Source: Clostridium paridis
GTDB taxonomy: Bacteria; Bacillota; Clostridia; Clostridiales; Clostridiaceae
Direction of reading: 5' to 3'
Assembly: GCF_016765615.1 (NCBI RefSeq)
Contig: NZ_JAESWA010000015.1
Span: 1-64,000 of the forward strand
Length of the DNA: 64,000 bases
Part shown: piece by piece, positions 33,815 through 43,135 of the stretch
Layout: the number at the start of each line of letters is the position of its first letter
Position numbering within the stretch: the stretch's first letter is position 1
Notes under the pieces: model-generated
The model's input: only the letters and a program-made list of their open reading frames with translations
What the model was told of the DNA's origin: nothing
The model's database searches: none
Program-made: the position numbers and the translations under genes

Positions 33815-34844
33815 TAGTATTATTGAAAACTATGGTTATACAGATTTTTACGAAAAACAAATATTAGAACAAGATAATTTAGATAATGAATTGATACCAG
33901 GAAGAATTGTAGAGGTTCATAAGGAAAAGTATAAAATTATAACAGAGTATGGCGAGGTTCCAGGAAAGCTAAAAGGGTCTATTTTTTATAGCGATAAAGT
34001 AGAAAATATATACCCTACAGTTGGTGATTTTGCACTTCTAAAATACAATCCATATGGAGAGAGTACTATTTATAAGGTGCTTGAGAGAAAAACTAAATTT
34101 TCGAGGTTAGATTCATGGAATAGAATAGAGCAAGTTGTTGCAGTGAATTTTGATTATGTATTTATTATGGTATCACTTAATCAAGATTTTAATATTAAGA
34201 GAATAGAAAGATATTTAAGTACAGCTTGGCAGAGTGGAGGAATTCCTGTAATTATATTAACAAAAGCTGATCTCTATGATGATTATTATAGTCAAAAGAA
34301 TGAAATCGAAAATATAGCAGTGGGAGTAGATATAATACCAGTAAGTTCTTACACAGGTCAAGGAATTGATTTATTAGGTAAATATATTAAACCTAAAAAG
34401 ACAATTGTATTTTTGGGATCATCTGGTGTAGGAAAGTCATCACTTGTAAATAGAGTTTCAGGTAAAGAAGTTATGAAGGTAAATTCAATTAGAGAAGATG
34501 ATAGTAAAGGTAGGCATACAACAACTCATAGACAATTAATTATGTTAGATAATGGTACTATGATAATTGATACTCCTGGAATGAGGGAATTGGAAATGTG
34601 GAATGTAACAGATGGGTTAGACATTGCATTCTCTGAAATTGAAGAACTAGCAGTTAAGTGTAAATTTAGAGATTGTAATCATCAAAGTGAACCTGGTTGT
34701 GCTGTTAAAGCTGCATTAGATAACGGTGAATTATCAAAGGATCGTTGGAATAATTATTTGAAGTTAAAAAAGGAAGCTGAATTTGCTAAGAGAAAGGAAG
34801 AAGCTAATATTAGACAACAACAAAAAAAATTAAAAAAGATATAG
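33807..34844 (+). CDS. rsgA: RsgA-like ribosome-associated GTPase
   Basis: The 345-residue protein has the circularly permuted GTPase of RsgA/YjeQ: N-terminal OB-fold (about 28-100), G4-type LTKAD (about 150), Walker A GSSGVGKSS (about 208), switch GRHTTTHR, G3 DTPGMRE, and a zinc-binding end CKFRDCNHQSEPGCAV. RsgA acts in late 30S maturation and leaves on GTP hydrolysis. The N-terminal extension YGYTDFYEKQILEQ is typical of a second RsgA-like group in Firmicutes rather than the housekeeping gene found near prkC, so this may be a paralogue. Its long leader suggests regulated expression. The gene symbol is given for the family. Confidence 0.85.
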   Translation: MNNSIIENYGYTDFYEKQILEQDNLDNELIPGRIVEVHKEKYKIITEYGEVPGKLKGSIFYSDKVENIYPTVGDFALLKYNPYGESTIYKVLERKTKFSRLDSWNRIEQVVAVNFDYVFIMVSLNQDFNIKRIERYLSTAWQSGGIPVIILTKADLYDDYYSQKNEIENIAVGVDIIPVSSYTGQGIDLLGKYIKPKKTIVFLGSSGVGKSSLVNRVSGKEVMKVNSIREDDSKGRHTTTHRQLIMLDNGTMIIDTPGMRELEMWNVTDGLDIAFSEIEELAVKCKFRDCNHQSEPGCAVKAALDNGELSKDRWNNYLKLKKEAEFAKRKEEANIRQQQKKLKKI

Positions 34845-34853
34845 ATTAATTAA

Positions 34854-34881
34854 AAGCTGCCTTAAAGTGTTAAGGCAGCTT
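34854..34881. terminator. Strong hairpin after the rsgA-like gene
   Basis: A perfect 11-bp stem AAGCTGCCTTA/TAAGGCAGCTT nine bases after the stop codon. The T run on the plus strand is poor, so efficiency is uncertain. Confidence 0.6.
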
Positions 34882-34934
34882 AATAAAACAAGAAAGTATA
34901 ATTTTTAATTGATAATTACTATTGACAATAAATG

Positions 34935-34948
34935 AATGAACATTTATT
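34935..34948. promoter_or_regulatory. Putative TetR operator before the tetR gene
   Basis: AATGAACATTTATT lies 25 bases before the tetR start, directly after a TTGACA-like -35 (34922-34927). It matches AATGAACATTCACT before the lon gene (35613-35626) at 12 of 14 bases. Confidence 0.5.
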
Positions 34949-34972
34949 ATAGAATAAAATAGAGGTGAGTTA

Positions 34973-35533
34973 ATGAGAAAGAAAGATGATGAAAAACAAA
35001 AGAAAATAAAAGAAGCTGTTATTAAGTTAACCCTTCATGAAGGTTTTCATGGTGCATCAATTTCTAAAATTGCAAAAGAAGCTGGAGTTTCACCTGCAAC
35101 AGTGTATATCTATTATGATAATAAAGAAGTAATGCTTAGGGATATTTATAGAGAATATTCAGAAGAAGTATTTGAATATTTATTAAGTAAACTTAAAAAT
35201 GAAGTGGATGGAAAGAAAATAATAGAACAGCTTATTAGAAATTATTATTCATATATAAATGAAAATGAAGAAGTTTTTCATTTCGTTGATCAATTCTCAA
35301 GTTGTCCAGCACTGTCTAATAATTGTAAAGGGAAGTCTGGAATATGTATTCTTTATAAGTTGTTAGATGATATGAAGGATAAGAAAATCATTAAAAATTA
35401 TAGAAATGAAAATATAGTTGCAATATTATTTTCACCACTAAAAGCAATTACTATTAACAAAAATGATAATGATAAGGAAAAAGAGCTAATTGAAGAAATG
35501 ATACAAATAATTCAATATGCTCTATTAGTATAA
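34973..35533 (+). CDS. TetR/AcrR-family regulator upstream of lon
   Basis: The 186-residue protein has a canonical TetR helix-turn-helix (ISKIAKEAGVSPATVYIYYDNKEVM, in parts, about residues 28-52), and a C-terminal ligand domain with several cysteines in CPALSNNCKGKSGIC near residue 110, which is unusual and could be redox- or metal-responsive (inference). TAGAGGTGAG precedes the ATG. It is followed by a Lon protease gene that carries a related upstream motif, so it probably controls itself and lon. Confidence 0.88.
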   Translation: MRKKDDEKQKKIKEAVIKLTLHEGFHGASISKIAKEAGVSPATVYIYYDNKEVMLRDIYREYSEEVFEYLLSKLKNEVDGKKIIEQLIRNYYSYINENEEVFHFVDQFSSCPALSNNCKGKSGICILYKLLDDMKDKKIIKNYRNENIVAILFSPLKAITINKNDNDKEKELIEEMIQIIQYALLV

Positions 35534-35612
35534 GTAAATGATTCATTTATTTTGCGAGGCTATTTTTATAATATTATAATAAATAATCTCGTTAAAAAAA
35601 TAGAATATAATA

Positions 35613-35626
35613 AATGAACATTCACT
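35613..35626. promoter_or_regulatory. Putative TetR operator before lon
   Basis: AATGAACATTCACT, within the imperfect palindrome TAAATGAAC/ATTCACTTA, lies about 31 bases before the lon start. It shares its core with the site before the neighbouring tetR gene. Confidence 0.5.
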
Positions 35627-35656
35627 TAAGAATATTTATTAGAAGGAGTGAGTAAT

Positions 35657-38038
35657 ATGGAAAAATATAATTTAAAGAATAATGAAGCAATAGTAATACC
35701 TGTAGCAAACTTAGTTTTATTAACAGGTATGACATATACATTAAGAATAAATAGATTAACAAAAGAGGAATTAGAGATTTTATCTAATGGAGATAATAAT
35801 GCTATTGCTCTACCCTTAAGGCAAAACTTTAATAGAGAGGACTTAAAGGAAGAAGACTTACATAATGTAGGCGCATTGTTTAAGATAATTGATATAGTTA
35901 ATAAGGATGATGCACATCAAGCAAAAATCAAAGTTATAGATAGAGTAGAAATAAAAACATCAAGTTTTAAAGAAAATACTATAGTAGCTGAATATGAATT
36001 GGCCTCAGATATAAATGATATTGACGGAAAAAATAAAGAAGATATGCTTAAGTATATTAAGAAAACAACTGAAGAAATTGGTGAAAACTTTAAAGGGGCA
36101 GAAGCCTTCGTTAAGATTATCGAGGGCATGAGTGACTTAAATGCACTAATCGGATACTTAACTCAATACATGCAAATATCTAGTGAAGAAAAATATGACT
36201 TAATGAAGACTCAAAGTGTAAAAGAGAGAAGCTTAAAGTTTATAGATTATCTTCTAAAACAAAGAGAAAGTATTCAATTGCAATTTGAGATGGCTGAACG
36301 ATTCAATAAAAAAGCAAATAAGAGTTATAGAGAAGCTGTTTTAAGGGAACAACTTAAAGCAATTCAAGAGGAACTAAGTATAGGAAAAGATGGAAGTAAG
36401 AAGAAGGATGCAGATTATAGAGAAAGAATAAAAGACGCAAAAATGCCATCAGAAGTGGAGGAAGTTGCATTAGAAGAAGTAACAAAACTAGAAAATCAAA
36501 ACCCAAGTAGTTCAGAATATAATGTTATACGTAATTATTTAGAACTTTTATTAAAGCTTCCGTGGAACGTTGATGAGCAAAAAGGTATAAATGTTGTTAG
36601 AGCAAGAAAAATTCTTAATGATGAGCATTATGGATTAGAAAAAGTTAAGGAAAGAATATTGCAATATTTAGCAGTAATGAAGCTTAAGAAAAATAAGAAA
36701 GGTTCAATTTTATTATTAGTAGGGCCTCCAGGAACAGGTAAAACAAGCTTAGGTAAAAGTATCTCAGAAGCGCTTAATAGAGAATATATACGTTTAAGTT
36801 TAGGTGGAGTTAGAGATGAGGCTGAAATACGAGGTCATAGAAGGACATATGTAGGAGCAATGCCTGGAAGAATAATTCAAGGAATTAAAAATGCAGGAGT
36901 TAAAAATCCAGTAATGATACTTGATGAAATTGATAAGTTAATGACTGGTTACAACGGAGATCCTGCAAGTGCATTATTAGAAGTTCTTGATCCAGAACAA
37001 AATAGTACATTTACTGATCATTATTTAGATGTACCATATGATTTATCACAAGTATTCTTTATAGCAACAGCAAATTCTACTCAAGGAATACCTGCACCAT
37101 TATTAGATAGAATGGAAGTTATCCAAATATCAAGCTATACAATAAATGAGAAGTTTCACATAGCTAAAAATCATCTAATTCCTTCAGTAATTGAGGAACA
37201 TGGATTAACATCCAAGAAATTAATTATAGAAGATGATGCACTGCAAGCAATCATAAGTGATTACACTATGGAAGCAGGGGTTAGAGGACTTAAAAAGCAA
37301 TTAGCAACAATAGCTAGAGTAGCTACTGAAAAAATTGTATCAAGCAAGAAAAAGGATGCATTTATAGTAAAAGAAGACCAATTAGAGGAACTACTAGGAA
37401 GAAAGGTATCAATACATGATAAAGCTCAGGATAGCAATCCAGCTGGTGTAGTAACAGGCCTTGCTTGGACACCTGTAGGGGGAGAAATTCTCTTCATAGA
37501 AGCTACAGATATGCCTGGTAATGGACAAGTTATTTTAACTGGTAAACTTGGAGATGTAATGAAGGAATCAGCTAGAATATCTTTAAGTCTATTAAAGTCA
37601 AGATTTGCAGTGAATACATTTAAAGAAAAAGATTTACACATTCATGTACCTTCAGGAGCAGTTCCAAAGGATGGTCCATCCGCAGGAATAACCCTATTTA
37701 CAGCACTAGCATCTTTAGTTACAGGGGTGAGAGTAAATCCTAAACTAGCAATGACAGGTGAGATTACTTTAAGAGGTGCTGTATTACCAATAGGTGGATT
37801 AAAAGAAAAACTCATAGGGGCTCAAAGAGCTGGAATAAAAAAAGTGTTAATACCAAAAGATAATGTTGTGGACTTAAAGGATGTTCCAGAAGAAATCAAG
37901 GAAGAATTAGAGATAATAGCTGTGGAGACAATAGAGGAAGTAATAAAAGAAGCTTTAGGAATATCATTACCATCAGTACAACGAGTGTTAAACCCAGAAC
38001 TATCCATTGAAGGACAGTTTAATATCTCAGAAGTATAA
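35657..38038 (+). CDS. lon: ATP-dependent Lon protease
   Basis: The 793-residue protein has the N-terminal LON substrate domain (about 10-205), coiled coil, AAA+ module with Walker A GPPGTGKTS and Walker B VMILDEID, and a C-terminal protease domain with the Ser-Lys dyad (Ser about 675 in PKDGPSAG; Lys about 718 in GGLKEK). It degrades damaged and regulatory proteins in the cytoplasm. The start chosen is the ATG at 35657 after GAAGGAG. Unlike the usual clpX-linked lon, it follows a TetR gene, so this may be a second, regulated Lon. Confidence 0.93.
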   Translation: MEKYNLKNNEAIVIPVANLVLLTGMTYTLRINRLTKEELEILSNGDNNAIALPLRQNFNREDLKEEDLHNVGALFKIIDIVNKDDAHQAKIKVIDRVEIKTSSFKENTIVAEYELASDINDIDGKNKEDMLKYIKKTTEEIGENFKGAEAFVKIIEGMSDLNALIGYLTQYMQISSEEKYDLMKTQSVKERSLKFIDYLLKQRESIQLQFEMAERFNKKANKSYREAVLREQLKAIQEELSIGKDGSKKKDADYRERIKDAKMPSEVEEVALEEVTKLENQNPSSSEYNVIRNYLELLLKLPWNVDEQKGINVVRARKILNDEHYGLEKVKERILQYLAVMKLKKNKKGSILLLVGPPGTGKTSLGKSISEALNREYIRLSLGGVRDEAEIRGHRRTYVGAMPGRIIQGIKNAGVKNPVMILDEIDKLMTGYNGDPASALLEVLDPEQNSTFTDHYLDVPYDLSQVFFIATANSTQGIPAPLLDRMEVIQISSYTINEKFHIAKNHLIPSVIEEHGLTSKKLIIEDDALQAIISDYTMEAGVRGLKKQLATIARVATEKIVSSKKKDAFIVKEDQLEELLGRKVSIHDKAQDSNPAGVVTGLAWTPVGGEILFIEATDMPGNGQVILTGKLGDVMKESARISLSLLKSRFAVNTFKEKDLHIHVPSGAVPKDGPSAGITLFTALASLVTGVRVNPKLAMTGEITLRGAVLPIGGLKEKLIGAQRAGIKKVLIPKDNVVDLKDVPEEIKEELEIIAVETIEEVIKEALGISLPSVQRVLNPELSIEGQFNISEV

Positions 38039-38069
38039 GTAAATTATAGATTTAAGGAGAATTAATTAA

Positions 38070-39233
38070 ATGCTTAATTTTAACTATTCAATACCAACTA
38101 ATATATTTTTTGGAAAGGAACAAGTTAGTGTTTTACCGAATGAAATAAAAAAATATGCATCTAAAGTGCTAATTGTATACGGTGGAGGAAGTATTAAGAG
38201 AAGTGGACTATATGCTAAGGTTATTGAACTTTTAAAAGGAAATAATATTGAATATTGGGAACTCTCTGGTGTAGAACCTAATCCTAGAATAACAAGTGTT
38301 CGTGAAGGTGTTAGAATATGCAAAGAGAATAATATAGAATTAGTACTTGCAGTAGGCGGAGGAAGTTCAATAGACTGTGCAAAAGTAATTGCAGCTGGTT
38401 ATTACTATGAGGGAGATTCATGGGATATAGTAAAAGATCCAAGAAAAATAACAAATGTACTTCCTTTAGCCAGCATACTAACATTATCTGCTACAGGTTC
38501 TGAAATGGATGCGGGAGCTGTTATCAGCAATTTAGACACAAATGAAAAACTTGGAACAGGACATCCGTTAATGGCACCAAAATTTTCTATATTAGATCCA
38601 ACCTACACATTTACAGTACCTGCTTCTCAAACTGCAGCAGGCACTGCAGATATAATGAGTCATATATTTGAAGTATACTTCAGCAGGACAAAAGAGGCAT
38701 ATTTACAGAATAGAATGGCAGAAGCACTGCTTAAGACTTGTATAAAATATGGACCAATTGCAATGGAAGAGCCAGAAAATTATGAAGCTAGAGCTAACTT
38801 AATGTGGACATCAAGCTTAGCGATAAATGGATTATTAAGCTATGGTAAGAGAACTGAGTGGAGTGTTCACGCTATGGAGCATGAATTGAGTGCTTTTTAT
38901 GATATTACACATGGGGTTGGTCTTGCAATATTAACTCCTCATTGGATGAAATATATATTAAATGAAGATACTTTAGATAACTTTGTTCAATATGGAGTAA
39001 ATGTTTGGGGAATAGATGAGAAGGAAGATAAAATTGCTATAGCAAATAAAGCAATAGAAAAAACTAGAGAATATTTCAATGGATTAGGAATTCCATCAAG
39101 ATTATCTCAAGTGGGCATTAATTCTGAAAAGTTAGAAGTAATGGCAAATCAAGCTACAAGAAGAGGGGTTTTAGGAAATCTAAGACCACTTAGTTCGCAA
39201 GATGTATTAAATATATATAAATTAGCACTATAG
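38070..39233 (+). CDS. Iron-containing alcohol dehydrogenase (butanol dehydrogenase-like)
   Basis: The 387-residue protein belongs to the group III, YqhD/BdhA-like alcohol dehydrogenases, which use NAD(P)H to reduce aldehydes such as butanal. Seen are the cofactor motif GGGSSIDCAKVIAAG, metal ligands Asp and His in the region GTADIMSHIFEVYF, and two more His in HAMEHELSAFYDITHGVGLA. It starts 31 bases after the lon stop, with AAGGAGA, and may be read through from lon. It ends at a terminator. Confidence 0.9.
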   Translation: MLNFNYSIPTNIFFGKEQVSVLPNEIKKYASKVLIVYGGGSIKRSGLYAKVIELLKGNNIEYWELSGVEPNPRITSVREGVRICKENNIELVLAVGGGSSIDCAKVIAAGYYYEGDSWDIVKDPRKITNVLPLASILTLSATGSEMDAGAVISNLDTNEKLGTGHPLMAPKFSILDPTYTFTVPASQTAAGTADIMSHIFEVYFSRTKEAYLQNRMAEALLKTCIKYGPIAMEEPENYEARANLMWTSSLAINGLLSYGKRTEWSVHAMEHELSAFYDITHGVGLAILTPHWMKYILNEDTLDNFVQYGVNVWGIDEKEDKIAIANKAIEKTREYFNGLGIPSRLSQVGINSEKLEVMANQATRRGVLGNLRPLSSQDVLNIYKLAL

Positions 39234-39252
39234 TAAATAGAAAATGATATTT

Positions 39253-39299
39253 ATCTCTAATGTCATCCTGTAATAATGGATAAGGCATTAGAGATATTT
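39253..39299 (+). terminator. Terminator after the alcohol dehydrogenase
   Basis: The stem ATCTCTAATG(T)C/G(G)CATTAGAGAT, with an inner TCC/GGA pair, is followed by ATTTTATT. Confidence 0.75.
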
Positions 39300-39422
39300 T
39301 ATTATAGGAAAAATATTCATAAAAAAGCTTAAAGAATTAGCTTGGATATACTATAATAATTCTAAGTTATATGGATAATTAAATAAAATAATAGATAATA
39401 GTTTGATTGGAAGTGCATTATA

Positions 39423-41573
39423 ATGAAGCAAACCAAAAGAATAATAATTTTTGCCATTGTTTTGTTTATTGGAACCATTATTCTTAATAATAAAGCAATA
39501 GTTAAGGCAAAGATGAATAATAAACTAAGTCTTACAGAAGATGAGATAAACTGGCTTGAAGAAAATAAGGACAAAACCTTTACCTTAGGAGTGGATCCCA
39601 ATTTAGGCTCAGAGTATTTCAAATATAATAATGAAAAACAAGGTTATATTACTCCCCTTATGAAAAATATAAGTGAGGATCTTGGAATAAAAGTTAAGAT
39701 AGAAACTGATAACTGGGGAAAAATTTTTTCAGACTTAGAAAGTAATAAAATAGATTTACTTTATGGTGCCAATGAAACTCAAGAAAGAGACAAGTTTATG
39801 GTATTCACAGATCCAATTATTAAAATTCCTTATGTAATAATTTCAAGAAAGAATAATTCAATAAAAACAATTGGAGATATAGATAAAAAAACAGTTGGAT
39901 TTATGGAAAAGGACTATATAATTGATAACCTGCCTAAAGTGTATAAAAATATTTATTATAATAAAAAAACATATGTAAATCAACAACAAGAAATTAATGC
40001 GCTATTACATAATGAAGTGGATGCTGTTATTATGTCTGGAGGTTCAGTAATTTACGATTATTTATATAAATACCCTGATTTAGATTATGTATCTAAGATA
40101 AGTAATATAAACTCTGATATGACTTTTTCTGCGAAAAAAGAAAATACTACATTGATAGAAATAATAAATAAAGAAATAGAATATTTAAAAAACAATAATT
40201 TATCAGAAATTATAAATAGCGCACAGATAAAATATAACCTGAAAGTAATGAATTTGACTGCGGAAGAAGAAAAATGGCTTTTAGAAGATGGAAAAGCTAA
40301 TGTAGGTGTAATAGAAGATTATCTTCCTTTCGACTATTATGATGAAGGTGAATTCAAAGGAATCGATGGAGAACTAATAAAAGAAATATCAAGAATGACT
40401 GGTATAAAATTCAGCTATACTCTTAGTGATTTTGATAGCTTGTCAGATAGTCTTAGGGCAGGGAAAATAGATGTAGTAAATATTGCGAAAACGGATGAAA
40501 GAGTGAGTTATGTATTATATCCTCAATCTTTTAGTAAAGAAAGAAACATAATAGTTGGAAGAAAAGATGAAAAAGAAGCCAGAGATATATATGGGTTAGA
40601 AGGGAAAACTGTTGCAGTTATAAATGGTTTTTGGCAGGATGAAGTTTTAGTTAAAAGTCTTTCAAATGTAAAGATAAGAAGAACTAACAATATTCAAGAA
40701 TCTATGCAACTTGTTCATGAGGGAAAAGCAGATTATCTTATCGAAAATCCAACTGTTGTTAGATACTATACTGAGGAGCTTCAGTATTATGATTTAGTTC
40801 AAAGAGGAAATACTAGTAATGATTCATTTTTGTATTTAGGAGTTTCAAAAAATAAGCCTGAGTTAGCAGGGATAATAAATAAGGTATTACCTATGATAGA
40901 TATGGATGAGATATATCAAAAGGGTTACGAGGAAGTACCCCATGTGAATTACGATAAAAGCAATAAAAATCTCTTTATACTGGTAATAGTTTTATTAATG
41001 ATTATAATTATAATAATACTATTTATTGTTAAATTAATAGGTGCATTAATAGGTGCAAAAACGGAGAAAGAACTGTTGCAGCAGAGAGAATATTATCTTT
41101 CAATAGATCCTCTCACTGAATTTTATAATAGGAGTTACTTTAATACTAAGTTTTTAAACAATACCGATGAATCAATTTATCCTCAAGTACTAATTGTAGC
41201 AGATATAAATAATTTGAAGATTGTAAATGACACATATGGACATTACTATGGAGATACATATATAAAAATATTTTCAGATGCTTTAAGAGAAGCGTGTCCA
41301 AATGATAGTGTTATATTTAGGATTGGTGGAGATGAATTTTTTATAGTAATCAATAATTCAAATGAGGAAATTGCAGTCGAGGTAATAAATAAAATACATG
41401 AAATTTCTAAGGAAAAGAGAGTATCATTTGATGGAAAGGATATATTTGTTCCAACTGGAGCTATAGGATATTCTATTAGATATTCATCAGAAATATCATT
41501 TGAAGACTTATATAAAGCAGCAGATGAGAATATGTATATGAATAAACGAATGTTTAAAAAGAAAATTGAATAG
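39423..41573 (+). CDS. Diguanylate cyclase with two solute-binding sensor domains
   Basis: The 716-residue protein starts with a signal anchor (about 7-25), followed by two tandem SBP_bac_3-type periplasmic-binding domains (about 45-265 and 275-505), a membrane segment (about 518-543), and a GGDEF domain (about 555-712) with an intact FRIGGDEFF active site. It would make c-di-GMP in response to an extracellular small ligand, such as an amino acid. No EAL domain is present. GGAAGTG precedes the ATG at a distance of 8 bases. Confidence 0.88.
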   Translation: MKQTKRIIIFAIVLFIGTIILNNKAIVKAKMNNKLSLTEDEINWLEENKDKTFTLGVDPNLGSEYFKYNNEKQGYITPLMKNISEDLGIKVKIETDNWGKIFSDLESNKIDLLYGANETQERDKFMVFTDPIIKIPYVIISRKNNSIKTIGDIDKKTVGFMEKDYIIDNLPKVYKNIYYNKKTYVNQQQEINALLHNEVDAVIMSGGSVIYDYLYKYPDLDYVSKISNINSDMTFSAKKENTTLIEIINKEIEYLKNNNLSEIINSAQIKYNLKVMNLTAEEEKWLLEDGKANVGVIEDYLPFDYYDEGEFKGIDGELIKEISRMTGIKFSYTLSDFDSLSDSLRAGKIDVVNIAKTDERVSYVLYPQSFSKERNIIVGRKDEKEARDIYGLEGKTVAVINGFWQDEVLVKSLSNVKIRRTNNIQESMQLVHEGKADYLIENPTVVRYYTEELQYYDLVQRGNTSNDSFLYLGVSKNKPELAGIINKVLPMIDMDEIYQKGYEEVPHVNYDKSNKNLFILVIVLLMIIIIIILFIVKLIGALIGAKTEKELLQQREYYLSIDPLTEFYNRSYFNTKFLNNTDESIYPQVLIVADINNLKIVNDTYGHYYGDTYIKIFSDALREACPNDSVIFRIGGDEFFIVINNSNEEIAVEVINKIHEISKEKRVSFDGKDIFVPTGAIGYSIRYSSEISFEDLYKAADENMYMNKRMFKKKIE

Positions 41574-41579
41574 AAATAA

Positions 41580-41637
41580 AAAAAGGAGTTGAGCATTGGT
41601 GTTTCTTTGAACGCTAATGCAACAACCCCTTTTTAAT
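41580..41637. terminator. Bidirectional terminator between the GGDEF and CBS genes
   Basis: A long imperfect stem, AAAAAGGAGTTGAGCATT pairing with TAATGCAACAACCCCTTTTT through small bulges, with A and T runs at its ends, lies between two convergent genes. Confidence 0.8.
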
Positions 41638-41643
41638 TTGAAA

Positions 41644-42021
41644 TTAATCTTCATTAATGAAATAGTCTAGTAAATCTTCTATGCTAACAATACCAACTAC
41701 TTTATCATTTTTAACTACAGGCATAGCAATAATATTGTTATCACGTAGGCGTTTTGCAACAACAAGTATATCTTCATCAGATCCAGCAGTTATTACTGAT
41801 TTTGACATAACCCAGTCTACAGGACAACTATCATAATGACCAGGATGAATCATGAATCTATATATATCAGCTTTTACAACCATACCTACTAAGGTATTGG
41901 TTTCATCTACTACAGGCATACCGTTTAGATTAAGATTTTGTAAGGTTTCTAAGGCCTTATCTACAGTGTCATTTACATTAATGGTATGTAAATCGTGTTT
42001 AATAATTTCAGTTATTTTCAT
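41644..42021 (-). CDS. CBS-domain pair protein
   Basis: The 125-residue protein is two CBS domains only (about 8-58 and 75-122), with LNGMPVVDETNTLVGMVV and IAMPVVKNDKVVGIVS as their cores. Such stand-alone Bateman modules bind adenosyl nucleotides and modulate partner proteins; the ligand and partner are unknown. The start follows AAAGGGGATGATATT. It is a single gene, upstream of and in the same direction as nothing else within 100 bases on its own side. Confidence 0.85.
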   Translation of the reverse strand: MKITEIIKHDLHTINVNDTVDKALETLQNLNLNGMPVVDETNTLVGMVVKADIYRFMIHPGHYDSCPVDWVMSKSVITAGSDEDILVVAKRLRDNNIIAMPVVKNDKVVGIVSIEDLLDYFINED

Positions 42022-42124
42022 AATATCATCCCCTTTAAAATTGTTATACTAACTAAATGTAAACGATTGATAGTTATATTAGTATTTTACTATAAAAAGA
42101 AGAAGTTTAAAATATAAATTTAAA

Positions 42125-42991
42125 CTAATCTTCTTTAAAAGACTCTATAAACTTTTTAGATAGAGCAGAAATATATTTACTTTTTGACCAAATGAGAGCA
42201 ATTCTGGTTGTTAAGTTTTCATTTAATATCACTTTTGTATACAAATTTTTATTATAAGCTAGTGGGAATGCAGATTTGGGGATTATTCCTACACCTAAAC
42301 CCGCATTTGCCCATAATATTGTGGTTCTGGCATCGTCATTTTTACAAAAAATATTTGGAGTAAATCCTTCTTCTACACAAGTGTCGCTAATTAGTTGTTC
42401 AAATCTTCTATATATAATTAAAGGAATACCTTTTAAATCTTTTATGGATATGGTACTTGCTTCTGATTCAAGGTATGATTTTGTCATAACAGCAATCATT
42501 GGTTCCGGATCAGTATATATGCAATTATAAGACTTAGTAGCAAAAGGTGTTCTAACTACTCCAAGTTCTATTACTCCTTTATCAAGTAAATCTAACACTT
42601 TAAATGTATTTCCTTCATGTAGTTCAAATTTTATTCCAGAATATTTATTATGAAACTCTGTTATCTTATTATTTAGCAAAATAGTACCTGAGGAAGAAAC
42701 AGTACCTATTGAAATACTGCCATTCAAACCATTGCTAAAATCAGTTATTTCATTAATAGCATATTCTGAAAGATTTATAATTTGTTCAGCTCTATTTTTT
42801 AGTATTTTTCCAGCATCAGTAAGTTGAAGGCTTCTTGCACCCCTGTCAAAAAGTTTAACGTTTAATTCTTCTTCTAGAAGCTTAAGTTGGTGACTAAGAG
42901 GTGGTTGAGCCATATGAAGTCTTTTGGCTGCAGCAGTGATTTGTCCTTCCTCAGATATGGTTAAAAAATATTTTAATTGTTTTAAATCCAT
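42125..42991 (-). CDS. LysR-family transcriptional regulator
   Basis: The 288-residue protein has the LysR helix-turn-helix in its first 60 residues (ISEEGQITAAAKRLHMAQPP followed by LSHQLKLLE) and a substrate-binding co-inducer domain. The start chosen is the ATG at 42991 after GGAGGT; the longer frame would include that site. It is divergent from a heterodimeric ABC exporter, and the palindrome CCATAC-N7-GTATGG lies between the two, which points to control of both genes. Confidence 0.9.
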   Translation of the reverse strand: MDLKQLKYFLTISEEGQITAAAKRLHMAQPPLSHQLKLLEEELNVKLFDRGARSLQLTDAGKILKNRAEQIINLSEYAINEITDFSNGLNGSISIGTVSSSGTILLNNKITEFHNKYSGIKFELHEGNTFKVLDLLDKGVIELGVVRTPFATKSYNCIYTDPEPMIAVMTKSYLESEASTISIKDLKGIPLIIYRRFEQLISDTCVEEGFTPNIFCKNDDARTTILWANAGLGVGIIPKSAFPLAYNKNLYTKVILNENLTTRIALIWSKSKYISALSKKFIESFKED

Positions 42992-43007
42992 AGTAACCTC
43001 CAATTAA

Positions 43008-43026
43008 CCATACTTTTTTCGTATGG
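43008..43026. promoter_or_regulatory. LysR-type operator between lysR and the ABC exporter
   Basis: The perfect inverted repeat CCATAC-N7-GTATGG contains ATAC-N7-GTAT, fitting the T-N11-A rule of LysR regulators (T43011, A43023). It lies 17 bases before the lysR start codon. A TATAAT -10 box (43070-43075) for the ABC genes follows, with a poor -35, as in activated promoters. Confidence 0.65.
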
Positions 43027-43135
43027 CATATATATATAACCAATATTTTTAATATGGAAAATGCTATGTTATAATCATAGCTGCAAGAAGCAACAAAGGC
43101 AATATTATTTTATTGACTGTGGGGGAAAGTTAAGT

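Noticed and set aside
43061-43135. Longer N-terminus for the first ABC exporter subunit
   Set aside because: No ribosome binding site precedes it and its first residues overlap the promoter -10 box; the ATG at 43136 has GGGGGAAAG.
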